A stretch of 64,000 bases of DNA from Ananas comosus (GCF_001540865.1 NC_033636.1:6947983-7011982), one strand, 5' to 3'; numbered from the stretch's first letter, positions 1-11,763 are shown. Made by a program: numbers and translations. The notes: a model not told the origin generated them from the letters alone.

Positions 1-20
1 AAAAAAAGCCCAAATAAAAA

Positions 21-558
21 GGGTTAATTACACCAGTAGTCCCCAACCTTTTCATCAATTTTTAATTGAGTCCCCAACCTCTTTTTTTCTGCAATTGAGT
101 TCCTAATCTCTTGATTTCATTTCAATTAAGTCCCTAATCTCTTAATTTTATTTCAATTAAGTCCTAACCGTTAAATAGGTGTTAAAATTGATGAAAAATA
201 CTACATCAACACGCCACGGAGTCACCATGTCAGCGCCACGGTAGTGTTGTGTCAGCGGATTGCAAAAAAAAAAGTTGGGGACCAAATTGAACGGCGCTGA
301 TATTGCGCGACTGTGGGGTCCCCAACCTTTTTTTTTGCAATCCGCTGACACAACGCCACCATGGCGCTGACATGGCAACTCCGTAGCGCTGACATGGTGC
401 TAACGTGCCATTTTTCGTCAATTTTAACACCTATTTAACGACTGGGTCTAAGTTGAAATGAAATTAAGAGATTAGGAACTTAATTGCAAAAAAAAAAAAG
501 TTGGGGATCCAATTGAAAATTGGTGGAAAGGTTGGAGACTTACTGGTGTAATTAACCC
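21..558. mobile_element. Mutator-like foldback element (non-autonomous)
   Basis: The two ends are inverted copies of each other: the left begins GGGTTAATTACACC and the right ends GGTGTAATTAACCC. Similarity continues inward for roughly 200 bp, including inverted copies of a poly-A tract next to GTTGGGGA and of a block with repeated CAGCGCCA. The flanks CAAATAAAAA (11-20) and CAAATGAAAA (559-568) differ at one base and look like an aged 9-10 bp target duplication, as Mutator-like elements make. No transposase is present. The element ends 89 bp before the start codon of the next gene, so it lies in that gene's promoter or 5' leader. Confidence 0.7.
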
Positions 559-647
559 CAAATGAAAATAAAAAAGAGATAAAGCGGAAGCAACGCGAAG
601 GAAACTTCTCGCCTCACCCGCGCGCTCCCGCCTCCCGAGCCGAGACC

Positions 648-3600
648 ATGCAAGAGAGCGTGCTCTCCTCTCGCCGCGCTCCGCTGAGCCCCGACGCCGG
701 CGCCGGCGCCGCCGACGACGACCACGGCGGCGGCGGCGGCGGCGGCGACAAGTCCAAGACCCGGAAGCCCCCCTCCCTCGTCGCCCGGATCTCCGCCTAC
801 GCCCGCGTCCCCGTCACCACCGCCGCCGCCGGCCGTGGCCTCCTCCTCCTCCTCCTCCTCCTCGCCGGCGCCGGCGCCGGCGCCGCCCTCGTCGTCCTCC
901 TCGTCCGCTCTCGCCCCGTCGCCTGCGTCCCCCTCTACGACCCCCTCGCCCGCGCCGCTCTCTTCTCCGGCTCCCGCGACGCCCTGGCCTCCGATTTCGG
1001 CATCCTCGGCGTGCCCTGGTGTAAGCCTCTCCGGATCCCCCCCAAATCTCTTTCCTCTTTTCCTTTTGATTCGTGGCGATGTGGTTGTGTTGTAATCATT
1101 TTGCGTCATCTCGTTGATCTGAAGAGTTCTTGGAACTCTAAAGTTAGGGTTTTACAAGCTTTTGTTCCGTCTCCATTTCGGCCCCCGTTTGCTACGTCTT
1201 GAATAAATTATTTAATGATGATAACTTACGAAGATTTTCTTTGATTTGGTAAGAGAACATATTTTATCTTGAAGGCCGAATAAGATATTCCATTCTAGGC
1301 ATTTGATCACATTCTTCTACTAAATACTACAAGTTTAAATTAAAGAAATTTACGAAATATGGATGTTAGGATAAGATATCCAATGATAATTTATTTGGTA
1401 CGAAGATTTTTCTTGTGGTTGGAAGTTAGAAGTTTGATCTTTTGCTTCTTGAAGGGTTTTTGACATCCATGATTTATTTGGTAAGATTGCATATTTTACC
1501 TATGCAGTAAATTATCTTATTCCAAAAAAATTGATCTGAAAGCTGAATATGGTATGCCATTCTAGATATTTGATCACACTCCTCATTTACCAACTACATG
1601 TTTATTGAGTAAGTCGAAGAGTTATGCCGAATAAGATGTTCGTGTATCCAAAGAGAGCCTTAGTATTTTGATATGAGATTTTAATAGCAGAGATTATGGG
1701 GTTTCCAGGACTATTCTGTATTTAATATTGCTATGCAAATCTTGAGAGTAGGTGGGGGTATGACCTCATTGGTGAAATCCATAATATTAAGATACTTACA
1801 CTTCTCATGTCATGGTAATCCTAACATATCATTCAGGGAACAGTCAAGGAGAAGAAGAAGGAAAAAATGAAAAAAAAGAAAAACATAAACTCTTTGGAGT
1901 GGGAATGGCATTATTCTTCTGTAAAAGATGCTAATCTAGATATCTTGGAAGGTTAAAAAGAATGGAGTAAAGTTGTTTTTATTTTCTTCAATAAATGTCC
2001 TCTTCCTTGGGATGCAGGAAATGAATAAATATCTATCAAATCACAAGGAACCTCATAAAGTGTTTTCTTAAGAGTTAAGCTTCAATCTTGCTATATTTCT
2101 TAAAAAAGCATCTCTCTTTTTTTTAATTCCATTCTTGTAAGGATAGATACTAGGATTTGCATTTGTAACTCTTTGGATTGAATTGATTTCGGCTACCATA
2201 TGGCTTTGGTTGTTGCTATTTATTTCTGTTAGGTTTAATTCCTCTAGATGCAAGATATGAAGTGAAAATGAGATTTTTTTGACCTATCATTATATAACTT
2301 GTTGTTCAAGTAATGCATTTAGTAGTTTCTTAGTTGCTATGGTTTCTTGATTCTTGTTCTCGGTTAAAGGCAGATCGAAACATGGGAAAACAGTAGAGTG
2401 GACAACAAAGGATCTGCTCAATGGCCTGGAAGAATTTGTGCTGATTTACGAGAATCGGCCCATCAGGAACAATAAGTATGGGATGGGCTTTGATCACAGC
2501 TTCGGGCTTTGGTTCATAGCTCGTTGGCTTAAGCCTAATCTAATGATAGAGAGTGGTGTTTTGAAGGGGCATTCAACATGGGTTCTACGACAAGCTATGC
2601 CAGAAACCCGGATCATTTCACTCTCGCCCCGCCACCCGGAGAAGTATCTGAAGAAGGGGCCCGCATATGTTGATTCAAATTGCACTTATTTTGCAGGGAA
2701 AAACTTTGTAGATTTTGGGACTGTTGATTGGCGAAAAGTCATGAAGCAACATGGAATCTCAGATCTTAGTCGGGTGCTTGTATTCTTTGATGATCACCAA
2801 AATGAGTTGAAAAGGTATTTCTATTTTATTTGAAGCATAAGATGTTGCTACATGTTGTTATAGTCACTTTGCTCATTGTGTGATCACTTTATTTTCTGTT
2901 TTGCTGATATGTGTACATTCATTTTCATGTGGTGTACATTCATTTTCCACCATATACTGAATATCATACCTAACAAATTACTCCTATTACATGCGCTTGT
3001 GTAAGCATGAGGTGTGCAGTTCAAAGGTTTTTTTTTTAATATTATCCTTCATGTTTATAGCCGAATGTGTTTTAAACAGTTCAATTTTTTTTCTCTATCT
3101 ACTGGTACAGATCGCAGCAAGCACTAAGAGCTGGATTCCAGAATCTCGTATTTGAGGATAACTATGACACTGGAACTGGAGATATTTACACCTTAAGGCA
3201 GATATGTGATCAATCTTATATTAGAGGTTTGCTTTCCTGTCCTTTGGTTGGTACATTGTGCATCAGTAGCTGTTTCAAAATGTTTCTTGTAATTTCAAAT
3301 CTTCATCTTATCTTTCTTTTTAATCTCATAATAATGGTAAGACAAATATCTGGCTCTGTTATTAATATATGATTTATTGGAATATCTATCTATATTTAAA
3401 ATGTCATTGCTGCGATAAGCAAGAATAAACGGTCGATGACATAGCAGGGAGCAGCAGACAAATTTATTATTCTGAAGGTGAAGATGCGACCTAGCCTTTA
3501 TGCATGACATGTTCTAGGGCTGAATTTAAGCTTGAAAAATGTAGTGTTGTAGATATTGGTGTTTCTGATGGAATTTGTTTTGGAAATTTTTAATCAATGA

Positions 3601-4852
3601 AAAGAAACTAATTAATTTAATGAGAAATTATGCAATATATGCTGATATTTTTTGATAATTGGTGCTGAAATCTTAAAGAAGAAAGCAGCTTTAAGTGGAA
3701 GAACAATAGGTGGATTAAAATGATGTTTCAGAAGTCCATCCGATTAGAGAATGGTTGGTGTGTGAGATTCGTGAAAATTCCATGGAAGTTGTTGCTCTAA
3801 CTGTACATCGAATCTATGTAATGTGCTGGCAAAAGAAATTTCATGTGACCAGCAACAGAATTCATTACTAAGAGTTGGGATGTAAGTGTAGGAATAAAAG
3901 GATGTACTGGGGCTATGAAGGGGCTTGTAGTGTCAGTACTAGATCTCAGCTTATTCTGCTCAACATTAGATCATATCTGTTACATCCAGGGCTTGAATGA
4001 TTGCTATTGATGATTTTCTATTGTTTGATCAAGGAGTAAAGGTTATGATGAGACCAGTCACCACATAGAGTATAGCACCCCGGCTGGTTTTGGCCAGTAA
4101 TTGTAGGTAGTACAACTGTCTTTGCATCAGTTATTTTCTGAAAACTAATTGCTACTGAACCATTACAATCCAATGAATTGCAGACTCTTTTTATGCTCTT
4201 GAGATAGTTTGTTTGATTCTCGTGCTAGTAATTACTAATTATATATACACTTGCCACTGAACATTCTGCCTGTCATGCTCTGCGCCGGGCTGCAATCAGT
4301 GGAGGGATAGTTGCTTATCTGCCTTAAATTTGTCTCCAACTCTTTCGATAATAAGAATTTTAATCTTGTGTGCTTGTAGCATGGGAATTTTTGACCGTTC
4401 ATCATGTATAGTTTGATTTGTTCACTGTAGGTGGTGGGCATAGCTGCTTCAGAGATAGTGATGAAGCAAGAATAAGGTCGAGAAGAAAAATGTTTTGGGA
4501 CAAAGCTGTGGACATTGATGAACTATGTGGGAAGGGGGACGCATGGTGGGGCGTTAGAGGGTACATGCGCGATGACTTCAACCATAGCAATAAGGCGATC
4601 TCCTACGCAGAGCATTTTCAGAACAGCAGGTTTCTGGAGTCGGTGCTGGATGTGTATTGGGAGCTCCCACCTGTGGCTGGTCCCTCGCTTACTCACCAAA
4701 CCAGATACGACCCTGCCCGTGCACCCGATCCGATCATTGAAGATGGTCGGTACGGTTTATTCCGAAAGCTTGGACTAGGAAGATTAGAACCTTCGGTGTT
4801 CAATGGTTATACGCAGATGGTTTACGTTCAGATATCTGCCTCAACTTCCTAA
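648..4852 (+). CDS. conserved plant membrane-anchored protein, methyltransferase-like fold, function unknown
   Basis: Coding exons are 648-1020, 2370-2814, 3111-3226 and 4431-4852. All introns are GT-AG and the phases close, giving 451 residues. The N-terminus is cytosol-like, with a poly-Gly stretch (27-33) and a basic patch (35-47). One membrane anchor follows at about residues 64-86 (Leu- and Gly/Ala-rich). A lumenal-type domain starts near residue 125. It contains FDHSFGLWF (165-173) and IESGVLKGHSTW (184-195), which resembles the glycine-rich loop of SAM-dependent methyltransferases, and later VFFDDH and FEDNYDTGTGD. A Golgi or ER type II protein with a Rossmann-like domain is an inference; I recognise the sequence as a conserved plant family but know no assigned reaction. 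The start is the first ATG of exon 1 in an open GC-rich frame. Intron 1 carries a repeat shared with other genes in the window. Confidence 0.85.
1211..1665 (+). repeat. intron-resident dispersed repeat, copy 1
   Basis: Two diverged subunits lie in intron 1 of the gene above. Shared phrases are GATTTGGTAAG, TTATCTTATTCCA, ATTCTAGATATTTGATCACA and AATAAGATGTTC. The same phrases recur in the reductase gene intron 2 and, reversed, in the helicase intron. No coding potential or clear terminal repeats were seen, so the class is unknown. Confidence 0.6.
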
Positions 4853-5067
4853 CTACACGCCGAGCAATTCGCAAGGCTGACTTTTATTTCGTCAAACCTA
4901 CCATGTGCTTCATCGACCAGCTGTTTAGTTTTAGTTTGACATCATGTACTATGAATTTTGTGCATACTCCAGAGTTTTTGCTGAACAGAATTGAACCTGC
5001 AAAATTTTTTGGTACTTCGCTAGTACATTATATACAGTGTACATGAATTTAGTCTTTCTTTTGAATT

Positions 5068-5581
5068 TGTTGGTTTCAAAATGTAGAACGCAGCGGAAGT
5101 ATTGGTTCGTACCTTTTGCGGAAGCGATTCGCGCAACAACGCGATGAGCCCGGATCGTTTAGATTGATTCACGTTCCTTGGATCGTCCTTGAAAATCTTC
5201 TTGCGCTCCGAACTCGCGGTGGATCGAACTACAAACGAGCACGATCGCAAATCCACCGTTCAAGTCCCTCTAGAATAATAGGTCAATAGAGGATGTGGTT
5301 TCTCTCTATTATTTTCTTATTCTCTCTCATTTTCCGTTCTTTTCCGTATATTACGTTATGTGGGATCACCCGCATATTTATAAGGGATTCCAAAATCCTT
5401 ATGGCGTTAGAGATAAGGCCAAATCGATTATTAATTGTTATCCTAATATGACTAGGATTTATTTCTAACTAACTTTCCAATTTGAAAGCGAGATTAATTC
5501 CAATCCAATTAGATAACATAATATCCGTCGGATCGAACCCGCTTATGGGCGTACCCGATTCGATTTAACTGAATGCCAACA
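5068..5581 (-). mobile_element. probable solo LTR (or TRIM fragment)
   Basis: The segment is bounded by TGTTGG and CCAACA, the short inverted ends expected of an LTR. On the minus strand it holds a TATA-like CCTTATAAATATG near the middle, as an LTR promoter would. Its base composition differs from the flanks. No second LTR, primer-binding site or pol coding sequence is adjacent. The 5-bp flanks (GAATT and CAAAA) do not match, so a clean target duplication is missing. It lies about 215 bp beyond the stop codon of the preceding gene, possibly within its 3' UTR. Confidence 0.5.
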
Positions 5582-6573
5582 CAAAATGATACCGGCAATG
5601 CGCATGATTATTACAATGATGTGTTATTGTAGTGATAGTGTGAGAGAGTTCTAAAAGAAAGTTGCAGGTATTTTCATAACAGCAAAGGCTCTGTTTGAGA
5701 TTGCAAGGAGAACACCCACCTCTCGTACGGTGAGAAAATTCACTAGAAAAATATGCTGTTTGCTTTCATAGAAGCTATTGGATTGTGTAGATTGCGATAA
5801 TTCGATTATGATATAACTTTTGGAGTATGCTTTACTTGTGAGATCGGAATAACAGTGCTAAGTTTGACAGCAAATTGGCTTCACCCAGTGTTTTCTGCAG
5901 CTAGATTGAGATCTCTACAAAATCAGAAGTAACAAATATATTCTTCTAAAAATTCAAATTCTTGTAAATATATTGGTGAATTACTTGAGTTATATTTTAA
6001 AATGGTAAAAAAGTACAAAACTCATCTGAACTATGAACCATTTTGATTCTACTGCCCAACCTTTTAAAATTTTGATTTTACTACTTAACATTTTAAATTT
6101 GTTTAATTTGAGCCAGTAAATAGTATTTTGACTTCAAAATTTGAATACATTGTTTATCTTTTAGGATTAGTTTTTTTTTTTTTTTTTTTCATGCGATTTT
6201 CACAACTATCGATTTATTAAAATAAGCAATAAGCTTAAATTTTAAAGTCAAAGTACAATTGACTAACTGAAGTTAAATAATTTGAAAGATTATACAGTAA
6301 AATCTAAAATTTGAAAGATTAGATAGTCAATTCAAATAGTCCAAAGTTCAGGTAAGTTCGCTATATATTTTCACCTTCTAAAATTTGTATAGAAAAATAA
6401 ACAATTACATAAAGGGATATGTAAGTAACTGGACCAAATTTATGGAACCATATTAATTAACATTATCAGATATTCCTTGGACTGGAATTTGATTTTCCAG
6501 AACATGATTTAATAATATTTTTGATAGTCAACCAGCAGTTTTCATACCTGATACAGTTTTTTTTTTTCCGTAG
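5582..6573. other. gene-free AT-rich spacer with a weak foldback
   Basis: No convincing coding sequence was found. Positions about 6000-6385 hold two arms that are partly inverted copies (phrases for AAAATTTTGATTTTACT and AGTAAAATCTAAAATTTG). This suggests a decayed foldback transposon. The remainder is unremarkable. Confidence 0.4.
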
Positions 6574-6737
6574 TTTTTTTTTTTTTTTTGAGAGAGATAG
6601 GTAGTACGCTACCCGCTTCATTTATTTTATTGAAAAATAAACTTAGCTAGAAATATGAATCAACTTGGATTCGAACTTGGGTCTCGGGTACCAACCACCA
6701 AGTCTTTTGCCACTTGCTCAAGGATTTCAACTTGGCC
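6574..6737 (-). mobile_element. tRNA-derived SINE, copy 1
   Basis: Read on the minus strand, the head has a box A-like AGCAAGTGGCAAAAGAC and a box B-like AAGTTCGAATCC about 35 bases later. A body ending CTACCTATCTCTC and a poly-A tail (the T run at 6574-6589) follow. The direct repeat CCGTAGTTTTTTT occurs on both sides (from 6568 and from 6738), the expected target duplication. The other two copies are near 41.6 and 46.7 kb. Confidence 0.75.
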
Positions 6738-7455
6738 CCGTAGTTTTTTTTTTTCAAAAAAATGTTTAGGTAGCCATGTACATTTGGAGGGATCTTCTTA
6801 AACAAATAAAAAAAAAAATAAAAAAAATTAAATTTGCAGTGATCCCAAACTTATTTGTCATTTTAAGTCTATAGTTTAGTTTATAAAATAGCTTTGTCCC
6901 GCTTTTGTTGCAGGACAACTATAAGCTTGAAAAAACTAAACAAGTGAAAATATATAAATTTTTAGTTTTTTCTTCTTCAGTGTATTTATTGTTGACACTG
7001 AAAATGAGTACTGGCGGGAGGAAACGTTAAAGAAAATTTGGAAAAGGAGGTCTACTGAAGGTTGGCCAATTTGGTTTCTACAGTTGCACATGAACACACA
7101 TACTTTAGCAATCGAGATGCAGGCCCGTTTTGAATTAAATAATTCAAAATTCAAATAGGTGCGATCGAATTCGAAGGTGAGTAGTTGGAGGGTTGTCTAG
7201 AAAAGTAAAGCGACGAATCGCGAAAGTTACTCTGACGATCGCCACAGCACATCTATAAAAGGTGAAGGTAGTATCAGAGAGAAGGATTCGAACATCACGT
7301 CATAGATGCCAATCTACACCTCGTATAAGAGGAATAGTAGCTGCGAGCCTAGTACTAGTCATAATTTAATCAAACTAGTTAAGGGCCCGCGCGATGCGAC
7401 AGGAATATATTATTACAGTAAATTATTATCATTCATATATATATATATATATATA
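6738..7455. other. intergenic, no gene seen
   Basis: AT-rich DNA with several A/T runs and a short (TA)n before the next MITE. The longest open frames here (about 70 codons) have transposon-like or simple composition and no recognisable domain. Confidence 0.4.
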
Positions 7456-7682
7456 TAGAACTAGGCTGGAATACTATTAATAGCACCAATGACTAGGTGC
7501 TATTAAGTTTTCTACCCTTGGATTAAAAAATATGCGGTTAGGATGATATGGGTCCCCTAGAGTTGAGTGGGTGGTTGGTTGAATAGTATAATCTAATGGG
7601 TAAAAATAATCAAAGGGGTTAATCTAACGGCAGAAAACTTGATAGCACCAAGTGCTTGGTGCTATCGATAGTATAGCAGCCG

Positions 7683-7686
<4 letters not shown>
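7456..7686. mobile_element. MITE family A, copy 1
   Basis: About 230 bp with imperfect inverted ends: TAGAACTAGGCTGGAATACT on the left, and a right end reading GCTATCGATAGTATAGCAGCC. Next to the ends are GCACCAATGACTAGGTGC and a matching GGTGCTAT arm. The family core (GCGGTTAGGATGATATGGG, then GTTGAGTGGGTGGTTGG) is present. It is flanked by (TA)n and (CT)n tracts. Confidence 0.7.

Positions 7687-7773
<87 letters not shown>
7685..7773. repeat. (CT)n then (TA)n microsatellite
   Basis: About 35 CT units followed by about 10 TA units, lying exactly between two copies of MITE family A. The same pairing of this MITE with CT/TA tracts recurs through the window. Confidence 0.95.
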
Positions 7774-8103
7774 GAATTAGGCTGGAATACTATTAATAGT
7801 AAAACACTCTTTTTGCTATCAAGTTTTTAATCCTTGGATGAAAAATTGTAGGGCTAGGATGATATTAGTCGGTTAGAGTTGAGTGGTCCCCACTGGGTTA
7901 TAATATTTAATCCAATGGTTAGAAATGATGAAAAGAGTTGATCCAAAGGCTAAAAAACTAATAGCAACAATAGGATTTTGCTACTAATAGTAGCCCAGTT
8001 CAACTCATAATATCATCCTGGCCCTACAATTTTTCATCAAAGGGTTAAAAAGTTGATAGCAAAAAGAGCGCTTTACTATTAATAGTATTCCAGCCTAATT
8101 CAT
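7772..8103. mobile_element. MITE family A, copy 2 (possibly nested or chimeric)
   Basis: The ends TAGAATTAGGCTGGAATACT and AGTATTCCAGCCTAATTC are inverted copies. The element is about 100 bp longer than other copies and contains an inner end-like sequence (CTAATAGTAGCCCAGTTCA). This suggests one copy inserted into, or recombined with, another. Confidence 0.65.
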
Positions 8104-9744
8104 ATATATATATATATATAGTTCAGCTACTATGCTTTTATGAGTACAACCGTCTTTACATTAAGTTTTTGAATTAATTTTAAGATTAATTCCGGATTTA
8201 AATTCAAAATTTTAAATTTTTATTTTTGGGAACTAAAGTGAAAAATAAAGTTTAATATTGTTAACTCTAAAACCTCTTTTAATAGTGCCATTTTATTATG
8301 ATGAAATCAAGAGATTCGAAAATTTAATTGCAAAAAAAAAAAAAGATTTGAGAACCAAAATAAAAAATAGTGGAAAGATTGGGATCAATATGCGATTAAT
8401 TCGTAAAAAAATTAGACTCAAATTGACATGCAAAAAAAAACTAAATAGGCGATAGTATGAGAATGTCGTTAATTCTAAAATCTCTTTTGACAATGCCATT
8501 TTATTGCGATGAAATCAAGATATTCGAAAATTTGATTAAAAAAAATTGAAAACCAAAATAAAAAGTAGTGAAAATGTTGGGACCGATATGCGATTAATTC
8601 ATAAAAAAATTACATGTGGGCCCCACAACCCCCCCAAAATAAGGGGATACATTGATACACTTTAAACCATATGGTACTAAAGTGAGAAAGTGCAAAACCG
8701 CACGAATTTAACAGTTATGACATAATCGCTATAAAATCAAGAAGAAGTGAGCACTTGATTGCAAAAAAAAAAAAATATTAGGGACTAAAGTAAAAATGGT
8801 GTAAAGATTGGGACAAATGATGTAATTGACCCTCAATTAAAAAGAAAAAGGAAATGTGGGACCCACAAAATCCCCCGAATAAGTTGAGTTCTTCTTTTGA
8901 TTTCCAAGTCATTATAAATTTTCAATATAAATTGAAATAACAAAATCAAAATAAAAAATTTAAGTAAAAATTAGATTCAATTTAAAATTCAAATTTAAAA
9001 TTTTAATTTTAATTTTAATTCAAACTTTAAATTTAAATACAAAATTTTAATTTTTATATGCAGCCCATAACCCCTCAAAATAAGAAGAGACTCAGTTTAA
9101 AATTTTAATTTCAATTTAAATTCAAATTTTAAATTTATATTTAAATTTATATTTTTTTGTATGTAGCCCACAATACTCCAAAATAAGAAGAGTTAGAAAA
9201 GAAAAAAAAAGAAAAAGCAAAAGAGAGAGAGAGAGGAGTGGGTCCCACAGGAAAAAAGCAAAGAAAAAAAAAAAAGCCAGTGCTCGCTTGTGTCCGCATT
9301 GGCTTGCGCCCATGCCCGCGCTTGCTTGCCCGCTCGCGCCCGCTCACCTGCCCGCCCTCGCTCGTGCCGCCCACTCGCGCCCGCTCGTGCCGCCCACTCG
9401 CGCCCGCTCGTGTATTATGGGCCCCACTGAAGCCCCAATCCCAGAGAGGACTGCCGTACCATTTTTGTTTCCACAATTCATAACTATGCAACTACATGAA
9501 ATAGAGGTGGCAAAGATAAGCAGCAGAGATAAGACCAATATTTAAAATGAAATCTTGCAGTTCAAAGTAGGCTGTAATAATTTCTTCTCAAATTACTTAA
9601 TTGTAAGATCGAAATGTAATGCCATTAGTAGTATTGCTCATTTGGTTTCCAATTAATGCGAGGTTGCACAAATTTTGTAATCTATACCATCTTTCAAACA
9701 TTAATAGAAATAGTCATCATTGCCGACATCGAGTTCACATCTAT
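8104..9744. other. AT-rich spacer with three diverged Mutator-arm-like repeats
   Basis: Three related blocks (about 8300-8410, 8505-8610 and 8735-8835) share GATGAAATCAAGA, a poly-A tract and a final GGGA...ATGCGATTAATT. They resemble the arm of the foldback element at 21-558 and look like solo or degenerate arms. At 9280-9420 a C-rich imperfect repeat (CGCCCGCTCGTGC units) lies in otherwise AT-rich DNA. Open frames across it are simple-sequence artefacts. Confidence 0.45.
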
Positions 9745-10993
9745 TACCATCTATTACCATATATTAATCCCCCAAAAAAGTAGCCACATAGCAGGCTTAG
9801 CTTCAATATTTGATGTGGGCTCCATCTGCTACATTGGATTTTCAATCAAAAGCCCCTGATCTGTATATCACCCTCCCCCCAAAACCCTAAATCTTAAGTA
9901 CTCTCTTAAAAGAGCCATCTTTTTCAAATCAAAACAAGCCAAAAACCTAAAAAAAACTTAAGTAGATCCAATCTTGACGAAAACCAAACAACAAGCATGA
10001 TTAAACAACGCAAAAAAAAAGCAGATCATGGAACCAAAACTCGAAAAAATTACTAAGAGGCGGAGGGAGACGAACAATATTACCAAGTCTAATGCTTAAA
10101 CTGTTAGAAAACGAAGTTAATAAGGAGGTATTGGGTGTAGCCGCGTAGGGTTTGGGATTGGTCTATTACTATATATTAATCCCCCAAAAAAGTAGCCGCA
10201 TGGCAGGCTTAGCTTCAATATTTGATGTCGGCTCCACCTGCCACATTGGATTTTCAATCAAAAGCCTCTGATTTGTATATCACCCTCTCCCCAAAACCCA
10301 AAACCCTAAGTACTCTCTTAAAAGAGCCATCTTTTCCAAATCAAAACAAACCAAAAACCTAAAAAAAAACTCAAGCAGATCCAATCTTGACGAAAACTAA
10401 ACAACAAGCACGATTAAACAACGCAAACAAAAAAAACGCAGATCATGGAACCAAAACTCAAAAAGATTACTAAGAGGCGGAGGGAGACGAACAATATTAC
10501 CAAGTCTAATGCTTAAACTGTTAGAAAACGAAGTTAATGAGGGGGCATTGGGTGTAGCCGCGTATGGTTTGGGATTGGTCTATTACCATATATTAATCCC
10601 CAAAAAAAGTAGCCACATGGTAGGCTTAGCTTCAATATTTGATGTGGGCTCCACCTACCACATTAGATTTTCAATCAAAAGCCCTTGATCTGTATATCGC
10701 CCTTCCCCCAAAACCCTAAACCCTAAGTACTCTCTTAAAAGAGCCATCTTTTCCAAAATCAAAACAAACTAAAAACCTAAAGAAACTCAAGCAGATCCAA
10801 TCTTGACGAAAACCAAACAACAAGTACGATTAAACAACGCAAAAAAAAAGAAGCAGATCATAGAACCAAAACTCGAAAAAATTACCAGAAGGCGGAGGGA
10901 GACGAACAATATTAGCAAGTCTGATGCTTAAACTATTAGAAAACGAAGTTATAGAGGGGGAATTGGGCGTAGCCGCGTAGGGTTTGGGATTGG
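9745..10993 (+). repeat. tandem array, 3 copies of about 415 bp
   Basis: Three head-to-tail copies each run from CTATTACCATATATTAATCC to GTAGGGTTTGGGATTGG; junctions fall near 10162 and 10579. Copies are highly similar, differing by scattered substitutions and A-run lengths, so the array is young. Each copy contains CTCTTAAAAGAGCCATC and GAGGCGGAGGGAGACGAAC. No open frame runs through a unit. It may be an amplified upstream or leader region of the pseudogene that follows, but this is inference. Confidence 0.85.
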
Positions 10994-11399
10994 AACGAGG
11001 TGGCGAAGGGATCGTCGAGGGGAGAGAGAGATTTATAAGAGAATTTTAAATCCGTTTAGGGTTTTAAATTCGATCTCCTATGCCCCCTCTATCGCTAACA
11101 CTTTTCTTATTAGAGAAGGATCCTAATCTGTTTGTAAAAGATATGGAAGAGTAGGGAGCATATATACACATAAACTCATGCATGCATGCACGGCCTTTTT
11201 TCACGTCTAGTCCTTAAAGATAATTATTCAAATTTTTTCGTTGGCCGTTTCTTTTCCTTTACTTTATTGAACCGTTTCTTTTCTATTACCTGTTCGTCTA
11301 CCTTCCTCCCTTTTTTGTCATATAAATCCATCCTCCCCTACAATCTCACTTCTCTTTCCTTGGCGAGAGGCGTCGCTGGTTGAGAGGAATCGAACGAAC

Positions 11400-11763
11400 A
11401 TGGTGGCGACGCCCGATTGCAACGCTCTCAACTGGTCCAAGGCCATCTAGGTCCTCAATTCCCTCCTCGCCCAATCCTGCTCCATCCAAGACCTATGGTT
11501 TTGAATCAACCTCTTTGATTCCTTTCTAAATCTCTTCTGTTTCTATGTTGAATCGCGTATTTCGTTGGATTTTGATATATTTTTTTTTGTTTTTGGTTAA
11601 GATTACCACCATTTTGGGTTTGGATCATGAGTTCTTAGGGTTTCTATGGTGATTGTAGCGATCAAGTGTTCTGTTAGCTACAGCAAATTGGAGCACCACA
11701 AGCATGTGATCAAGGAGTGCGACAAGGCATTGCAGCTCGATCCCACTCTTCTTCAACCTTAAA
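11400..11763 (+). pseudogene. SRFR1-like TPR gene, 5' fragment
   Basis: The first exon-like part reads MVATPDCNALNWSKAI, then an in-frame TAG at 11448-11450, then VLNSLLAQSCSIQDL. After a GT-AG intron-like gap (about 11498-11658) the frame resumes with CDQVFC. It is broken by four extra bases (TTAG near 11674), then reads YSKLEHHKHVIKECDKAL and QLDPTLLQP before TAA. This matches the N-terminal tetratricopeptide region of plant SUPPRESSOR OF rps4-RLD1, a negative regulator of immunity, as I recall it. Only the first two exons are present; nothing downstream continues the protein. The stop and insertion lie outside GC runs, so they look like genuine decay of a duplicated gene fragment. The intron is retained, which argues against retroposition. 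Confidence 0.75.

Noticed and set aside
835..1095. Ser/Pro-rich open frame on the plus strand and its Gly/Ala/Glu-rich counterpart on the minus strand
   Set aside because: Both are shadows of the GC-rich first exon of the unknown-function gene in other frames; composition is pure low complexity.
9238..9545. Arg/Pro-rich frames
   Set aside because: Encoded by a C-rich imperfect repeat (CGCCCGCTCGTG); no coding context.
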